DNA of 64,000 bases from Mesorhabditis belari (lineage: Eukaryota > Nematoda > Chromadorea > Rhabditida > Rhabditidae): assembly GCA_958450365.1 (NCBI GenBank), contig CAUEEP010000927.1, forward strand, positions 682,001 through 746,000, read 5' to 3'. A program made the position numbers and the translations under genes. Positions 57,945 through 64,000 of this stretch are shown one piece after another (the stretch's first letter is position 1; every line of letters begins with the position of its first letter). A model generated the notes under the pieces. It made no database searches and was not told the DNA's origin. It saw only the letters and a list, made by a program, of their open reading frames with translations.

Positions 57945-58710
57945 TTCTCAAACCAAACAAACGAAAATCAAAAAGAGAGTTGAATTTTTGGCTTTTACTT
58001 TAATCTTTTACTTGTTCCGCTTTGCGTGAGTTTTACTGACAATATTTCAAAGAGCTCTTGAAGCTGAGCACTCGAAAATATAACCTTATATTATAGTTAG
58101 AGGTTTTGTACAAAGTCCAGAACTATAAAATGTTGAAATCTGGGTGTCCAACTTCTTTGAGTCGTAGTTGCCCGAGTTCTTCGAAAAGGGCATCCATTCT
58201 CTGCGTGGAGGATGGCAAAGAGTCATTGATAATGATGGTGAATATCTTTTTGAGGTTCTGTATTAGGATTTTTATGGATTGAGGTTCTGTATTAGGATTG
58301 AGGATTGAGGATACTGGATTAGGATTGAGAATACTGGATTGAGGTTCTGTATTAGGCTTTTTATCATAAATTTTGTTTATGGTTCCAACGGAAGTTGCAT
58401 CTGCACCAACCTAATATAAGCTTATATTATAGTTAGAGGTCTTGTACAAAGCCCAGAACTATAAAATGTTGAAATCTGGGTGTCCAACTTCTTTGAGTCG
58501 TAGTTGCCCGAGTTCTTCGAAAAGGGTATCCATTCTCTGCGTGGAAGATGGCAAAGAGTCATTGATAATGATGGCGAATATCTTTTTGAGGTTCTTTATT
58601 AGGATTTTTATGGATTGAGGTTCTGTATTAGGCTTTTTATAATAAATTTTGTTTATGGTTCCAACGGAAATTTCATCTGGACCAACCTAATAAAAGCTTA
58701 TAGTTTATAT
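57945..58710. repeat. Tandem mariner-end fragments
   Basis: 58081-58420 and 58421-58697 are direct duplicates (TATTATAGTTAGAGGTTTTG through GGTTCCAACGGAAGTTGCAT). Each ends in CACCAACCTAATA, the complement of a mariner-like terminus TTAGGTTGGTGCAGATGCAA. A third start follows at 58697. The minus strand keeps a short common frame (MDALFEELGQLRLKEVGH) in both copies. The left 195 bases match 19128-19318 inverted. Confidence 0.75.
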
Positions 58711-59827
58711 TATAGTTAGAAGTCTTGTACAAAGTCCAGCCGCGCATCCAGAACTATGTCCAAATTTTCGGGATCAATTTTTGTCTTAAATTTGGCTGTA
58801 TTTTTGCTAGAAAATGCACATGCTGTTAGGCGAAAAGCCAGCTATTATCGTAGTCACCCAAGGCAACTTTTACTCATCAGTTCAATTTTTGTGGTTCAAA
58901 CAAAAAAAAAACTAGTTCACTCTCTTATAAGCTAAAATTTTCGGAGCTCAGGTACTCACAAAAATCTCAAAACCGGTTCGCTTTCGGCAATTCGTTTTCA
59001 TAACAAATTTTAGTAGGCAAACTTGTCATAAAGGTTATTTCTGTTCTCGAATTTTAGAAATTTTTCGATATACTCAAACAAGAAAGGTATTAAAGAAGCT
59101 GGTTTTGTGTACTTTGTGCCTTAAACGAATCCTCTTTGGTGTACACACTGTTTCTATAAAATTTTACTAATCCAAGACCAAGAAAGCCATCAAATGGAAC
59201 ACTTTCTCATCGTTTTCTCTCAAAGAAAGCGAGCAGGTGCCATGAATGAAAAAATAGAAAAGAAAAAGTCATTTTCACCACAAAAGTTTTTGGGTCGTCT
59301 TTAGAAAATCTTTTTGTGAGTAATCTGAATGGAAGAGTAAGGAAATGAAAAGAAATTGAGAAGAAAGGAAATGTTCGATGAATGTAGTGAGGGAAAGGGG
59401 GGATTGGGAAGGATATCCAATTGGTGAGAGGCGATGCATTACCAGTCAGAGAGGGGTGAGGCTGTTGAATGGGGAAAGTCCCCTAGGCACAGGCTCCAGT
59501 CATTCTATGTACTCTCTGTTTCTATATCCAACTTCATTGCTCTTTTTCATCTGCCAACTGACCAGCTTTTCCCTTTTTTTTGGTTAATTTTACTCGTTTT
59601 CACTTCGACTTTCGAAAGCTCGCGACTCAACGAATCCATTAGAAAAATAATACTAGTTTCCCCTAGTGTTTCCTTCTTTTTTAACGTTTCCTTTCGATAT
59701 TTTAAATTGTATTACAATAACAGAGTATTTACAAGCAAATAAGAATTCCTTTTGGTCTTTATAGTCTTTCAGAGAATCCATTAGGATTCACAATGTTCAC
59801 AATGTTCACAATGATGCCCAAGTGAAC

Positions 59828-59965
59828 TATCTCCGGATCCGATCTCCGGATCCGATCTCCGGATTCGATCTCCGGATCCGATCTCCGGATCCGATCTCCG
59901 GATCCGATCTCCGGATCCGATCTCCGGATCCGATCTCCGGATCGATCCCGGATCCGATTCCGGAC
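59828..59965 (+). repeat. 13-base satellite GATCTCCGGATCC
   Basis: Nine to ten units, GC-rich and internally palindromic (TCCGGA, GGATCC). Confidence 0.95.
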
Positions 59966-59987
59966 CGATCTCTCCGATCCGGACAAG

Positions 59988-60019
59988 CGAAACGTCTCAT
60001 CACCCGCCAAAATAACTGA
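59988..60019 (-). pseudogene. 32-base inverted shard of a ZP-gene exon
   Basis: The minus strand is identical over 32 bases to 63808-63839, codons [10 protein letters not shown] of the cuticulin-like gene 3.8 kb downstream. It lies between the 13-base satellite and a palindrome. Confidence 0.9.
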
Positions 60020-60021
60020 CG

Positions 60022-60854
60022 GTTACTATATCACCCAAGTGATATAGTAACCACTTGCCGTAAATACTGTAATTGGACCCCACCCCCATAATGACGGTGC
60101 GGAGTGTTGTGTAGTCTAACTTTGAACGAGTTTTTCTCGACACTGGTTTATGCTATAATGCGCGCTTAGGTATCAAAAAATAGCCCTGAATTTCAGCTAT
60201 AGCGGGAGACCAGAACTAGTTTACGAAAAAAAGGCTCATCGGTTGGGTGGATCTGGAAGAAGAGGTTATTTATATTTGTACTCTTAACTGATTATGTAAT
60301 CCTTTAAGAATAATCTAGCAAAGGATTGATTGTTATTAAGTTACTCGTACCTATCAATCAATAGTAACATTTAATAAATCAATTACAAGTGTCACACTTT
60401 CACGCTAACTATCATATTTGTAAGATTAAAATTTACTCATTTTATTCACAAGTTATGGCTCAGGTTGTTGTGGTAGAATGTTGGATGGAACGGATTGAGC
60501 AGTGGCTGGTCGACTGATTGGCGCCTGAACCGATTGGCTTTATAGGGTGCGTCAAAAGTTCTGTCACCTCAATTACTACCATAAATACTGTAATAGTACC
60601 CACCGCCATAATGACGGTGCGGAGTGTTGTGTAGTCTAGCTTTGAACGAGTTTTTCTCGACACTGGTTTAAGCTACAATGCGCGCTTAGGTATCAAAAAA
60701 TAGCTGAAATTCAGGGCTATTTTTTGATACCAAAGACGTATTTTTTGAAAGTACGGGCGCTTTGAAAACAATGAAATACTAAAAAACTTTTGCGACTACG
60801 CGACTGTACGAGGGCGGTGGGGTATCACTTGGGTGATATAGTAACTAAACCGGA
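60022..60854. mobile_element. Two truncated TACCGTAAATACTGTAAT-family MITEs between copies of a palindrome
   Basis: A 30-base palindrome (GTTACTATATCACCC and complement, 60022-60051) is followed by a truncated MITE (60058-60200). A second, longer MITE copy (60577-60833) is joined directly to a second copy of half of the palindrome (TATCACTTGGGTGATATAGT, 60832-60854). Confidence 0.8.
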
Positions 60855-62471
60855 CCTTAGTGTGCTAGAGTCCACTTTATTCAATCCAAAATCCATACAA
60901 TATTTCGAACAGATGTAGATCCTCTTACAATGGATGAAGTAGATCTTTATCAGCTTAATCTACCTCTTCATTTAAACCAAAACCCTAAAAACAACTTCTA
61001 CACAAGAAGAATTTGAACCCCCATTCATTTTTTTTTCTTATTTTCAGTCTTCATATCCTCTTGAATTCATTTCTCATTCTTGCCTTCATTTTCTCATTTC
61101 TCAAGTGTCATCTCATCTTGTCGTTGAGAAGAACGAGAAAGGGAAAAGAGAAGAAATTTTTGTATGAGACTACTTTCTCTTACCATAAAATTCTAATAGA
61201 AATAAAGGAAAGAAATTTCTCAGCTTTTTTGTTCAATACTTTAATGAATCGAGAATCAAGAGGTATTTTTGTCTTTTTCTCAAATCTCGAGTGGCCTTGT
61301 GTTTTTACGATGACTTTTCGCTGAAGATAGAGATTGAAATCTTTATAGTATTTTGTCTTTTGTCAAGAAACTCGTTAACTAAAATATTTCATTGTCACTA
61401 TCAAATGTTGCTACTTTTCGGTGAATCTTTGCTCATAATTTTGATCTACAATAGTTGAGTGCCGGATTCAGAACTCCTTTCGACCATTATTTTGACTTTG
61501 GCTTGATTTGCAGCTTTTGAGTAAGGATTTGATTTTAGTCAGAGCTGTTTTAAGCTTGTAAATCATACCAGAGTCTGGCCCAGCTCTGATCCAGAGACTT
61601 TGTAAAGATCTGACTGATTAGATCTGACTAAGCATCTGACTTAGATCTGACTAAACATCGCTTTTTAAACCAGATCTTCAGCAAAGCTATACAGAACTCT
61701 GAACCTAGCCTTACATATCCTGAATTGGTCCAGGAGAATTTGATCTGATCCTAGCCTTGCCCTTCTTTACATATATTTAGTTTTTAGCGATCCAGCGATC
61801 CATAGGCTACTAAAAACCTCGATCAAGCAAGTCTATTCTTTAACCAATTCAAAACTTTCTCCTAAACCATATGCAAATTGTTGAGAGAAAACTAGTTTGT
61901 TGAGCTTACTCTTGAAAGAAATCGGGTTGGCGAATGAACGTCGAAAAGTGCGGATGGGGTCGAGATCGGGATTTGGAAGAGAGGGATGAGTGAGAGGATC
62001 GAAAGAGTTATGGAGCCGGTCAACCGCCCCTAAATCTACCCATCCATTGGCCTTTTCACAGTCAGTCCTTCCCTTCTTTCCCTCAACTTCCGTTGAAACC
62101 ATTCCCTCTTCTTTTTTTCTATCCATCTATGCACTAATCGTCGCCCTCGATGACAATACATCGGCTGAATTTGAGCCTAGTTTTGAGGTGAGAGAGAAAG
62201 GGAGAGTTTCAGGCCAATAACCAGACGAATCACTCTGTCTCTCTTTCATAAACATGCTTCATTTCTATTGCTATTAAAATATTAAACTTTGAATGTCAAA
62301 ACTGTCATTTCTTTGTTCTTGGTGAGCTTGACAACCAAGACTGACATCTTGATAACTTTATCGCTTGATTCTGCTCTTTTAATGTTCCAATCCAGCTAAT
62401 CTTTAGAAATTCACAAATCTATATTCTTTTATGGGAATGCGCCTCAAGCTGTTAATATTATTTTGTCATCG

Positions 62472-64000
62472 ATGATGTGGAAGATTTCAAATTTCTTGTT
62501 ATTATTCCTTTTTCTGCCATCAGTCTACAGTCAATTCGCTCTTCAGCCGAAAGTTCGAGGTTAGTTAATAAAGATTTTCCTAACAACAAAACCATTATCA
62601 AACCTAGCACCAGTCAGGTAATTTGTTTTGATGCAGTGAACTAGATGAAGACATAACATTGCCCTATGCGAGGTCAGAGTCTGTGAGTGGTGCAAATTAC
62701 GCATGGACGTGTGTGTCAGTGTATCTTTTGCACCTCAAAAAAGAAAAGGAAAAGAGGAAAGAGTGTTGAGTCGATCGGTCAGTCTCCCCATTCACACAAA
62801 GGCCGCTCAAAGGACCGTAGATAATTAGAGGGAGAGTGGGAAAGAGTGTATCCAGGGAATGCCAGGAGTGAGTCTAACATAGTGAATCGGGATACATTGG
62901 ATCGATAGGGAATCCAGAAATCCATAGTTTTTTAGAAGATCCATGTGGGATCCAGTCAATGCAGGCAGACTGTTTTGAAAGTTCAAAAAAGCACAAGGGA
63001 AAGCAAGCAATTCTTGGAATACTCAAAATTTAGTGGAGCCAAAATGCGGGACTCAACTGATCACTGTTGAGGTCTCCTTCAATAAAGATTTGTTGCCTGG
63101 CGGGAAATTTACCGATTGGATTGTTGTTGGGATTTCTGGTTTGTTTGTTTGTTTGTTTGATTGTTTGATTGTTTGTTTGATTGTTTGATTGTTTGTTTGT
63201 TTGTTTGTTTGTTTGCTTGTTTGTTTGTTTGTTTGTTTGTTTGCTTGATTGATTGTTTGTTTGTTTGTTTGTCTGTTTGTTTGTTTGCTTGATTGTTTGA
63301 TTGTTTGTTTGTTTGTTTGATTGTTTGTTTGATTGTTTGTTTGTTTGTTTGTTTCATTGTTTGTTTGTTTGTTTTATTTGTTTGATTTGTTTGTTTGTTT
63401 GATTGTTTGTTTGTTTGTTTTATTTGTTTGATTTGTTTGTTTGTTTGATTGTTTGTTTGTTTGATTCTTTGTTTGTTTGTTTGTTTGTTTGTTTCATTGT
63501 TTGTTTGTTTGATTTGTTTGTTTGATTGATTGATTGATTAATTGATTGATTATTTAGGTAGACCAGAATGTCGTTTGAAAGGGAATGGAGAAATACGTTA
63601 CGTTATTGAAATTGCGATTTTTAACGACCCTTGCAACACGCTCATGGTATTTACTTTTTTTTATGATCTTTCTCGGATAAATCATATCTTTTATAATGCT
63701 TTAAATCGTAGTTTAGATAGCATTAAATCATTCTTATATGTGAAAATAATAACTTTTAGCCTCAAGTTGGCATTTTCGAGAATCGAGTTCGAATCGGTGA
63801 AAATCCATCAGTTATTTTGGCGGGTGATGAGACGTTTCGAATCAGATGTGTCTATGGTCGACCGGAGATCGGAACACTCCCATTACCGATAATAAATCCT
63901 AACTTTGCAATTGATAAGTGAGAAAAAAAAAGATTCTGCAAGAAACGATTGAACTTTAGTGGAGCTAGCGGAACAAATCTCTTTGGTCAACAATCGATAA
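62472..64000 (+). CDS. ZP-domain cuticulin-like protein, 5' part (runs off the window)
   Basis: ATG ATG at 62472-62477; exon 1 (to 62559) encodes a signal peptide [20 protein letters not shown]. Then exons 63034-63138, 63558-63646, 63760-63917 and from 63960. The mature protein opens [74 protein letters not shown] and [12 protein letters not shown]. This is the N-terminal half of a zona pellucida domain as in nematode cuticulins, with cysteines at the usual places. Such proteins are secreted by epidermis or other epithelia and polymerise in cuticle or apical matrix, usually anchored by a later transmembrane segment not seen here. Intron 2 is almost wholly a (GTTT)n satellite. Which cut/cutl member it is cannot be said. 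Confidence 0.88.
63139..63550 (+). repeat. (GTTT)n satellite filling a ZP-gene intron
   Basis: About 400 bases of GTTT with GATT, GCTT and CATT variants, from just after the splice donor to just before the acceptor TATTTAG. The minus strand gives a Lys/Gln/Thr/Asn artefact frame. Confidence 0.97.

Larger units (their letters stand above)
56911..62471. other. Repeat-rich spacer between the small membrane protein and the ZP-domain gene
   Basis: No gene supported. Recognised contents are listed separately. 57.5 kb has a short GC-rich patch (GACCGCCGCCCGCTCGCC). 58.9-59.8 kb and 60.9-62.4 kb hold no element I recognise. Open frames at 59378-59742 and 61833-62220 lack domain patterns, though the 61930-62130 stretch is GC-richer and could be promoter or exon DNA. 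Confidence 0.6.

Noticed and set aside
58140..58700. Short common frame MDALFEELGQLRLKEVGH as a gene
   Set aside because: Found in tandem mariner-end fragments; under 40 codons, no transposase motif and no splice partners.
63109..63357. 82-codon Lys/Gln/Thr/Asn frame
   Set aside because: Antisense of the (GTTT)n satellite in the ZP-gene intron.
1..64000. CRISPR arrays or bacterial-type operons
   Set aside because: Repeats are tandem or palindromic without uniform unique spacers, and all recognised genes have spliceosomal introns.

Overview
The window reads as nuclear DNA of a rhabditid-type nematode. Genes are broken into many small exons separated by mostly 40-100 base introns that end in TTTTCAG-like acceptors. 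The families are typical of worms: carboxypeptidase E, a chitinase with two peritrophin domains, an FMRFamide-receptor-like GPCR, a Sra-superfamily chemoreceptor, a flavin monooxygenase, an ammonium transporter and a ZP-domain cuticulin-like protein. Exact 19-base matches to the start of spliced leader SL1 and degenerate TTAGGC telomere-type repeats point the same way. I cannot name the species. No bacterial-style operons, CRISPR arrays or viral genes were seen.

Layout. 1-7.4 kb: two adjacent plus-strand genes, the 3' part of an egl-21/carboxypeptidase E-like gene and a complete cht-1-like chitinase. 7.4-11.5 kb: a minus-strand GPCR (FMRFamide-receptor type) preceded on the map by a decayed copy of its own last exon. 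11.5-25.9 kb: a gene-poor repeat field with palindromic MITEs, a mariner-type MITE, minisatellites, a GC-rich island and a stray copy of a GPCR exon. 25.9-31.4 kb: a minus-strand flavin-containing monooxygenase whose introns are packed with MITEs and a dead mariner. 31.4-39.9 kb: more repeats and a broken Sra-superfamily chemoreceptor on the minus strand, with SL1-like elements in one intron. 40-46.9 kb: repeats, including a telomere-like tract. 46.9-51.5 kb: an ammonium transporter on the plus strand with a GC-rich island and a tRNA-bearing palindrome in its introns. 51.8-57 kb: two decayed transporter exon copies, the 3' end of an unrecognised gene with a disordered tail, and a 110-residue single-pass membrane protein that carries an ITS2/28S rDNA fragment in an intron. 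57-62.4 kb: repeats. 62.5 kb to the end: the 5' part of a ZP-domain cuticulin-like gene.

The genes do not form one pathway: neuropeptide processing, chitin turnover, peptide sensing, xenobiotic oxidation, ammonium transport and cuticle each appear once. The most unusual feature is the number of short genomic copies ('shards') of exons from the window's own genes, lying in introns and intergenic DNA in both orientations. Several include splice-site and intron sequence, so they came from DNA and not from mRNA. Other notable items are three SL1-like elements with a shared upstream block, the intronic rDNA fragment, and a GPCR lacking the arginine of its DRY-type motif.
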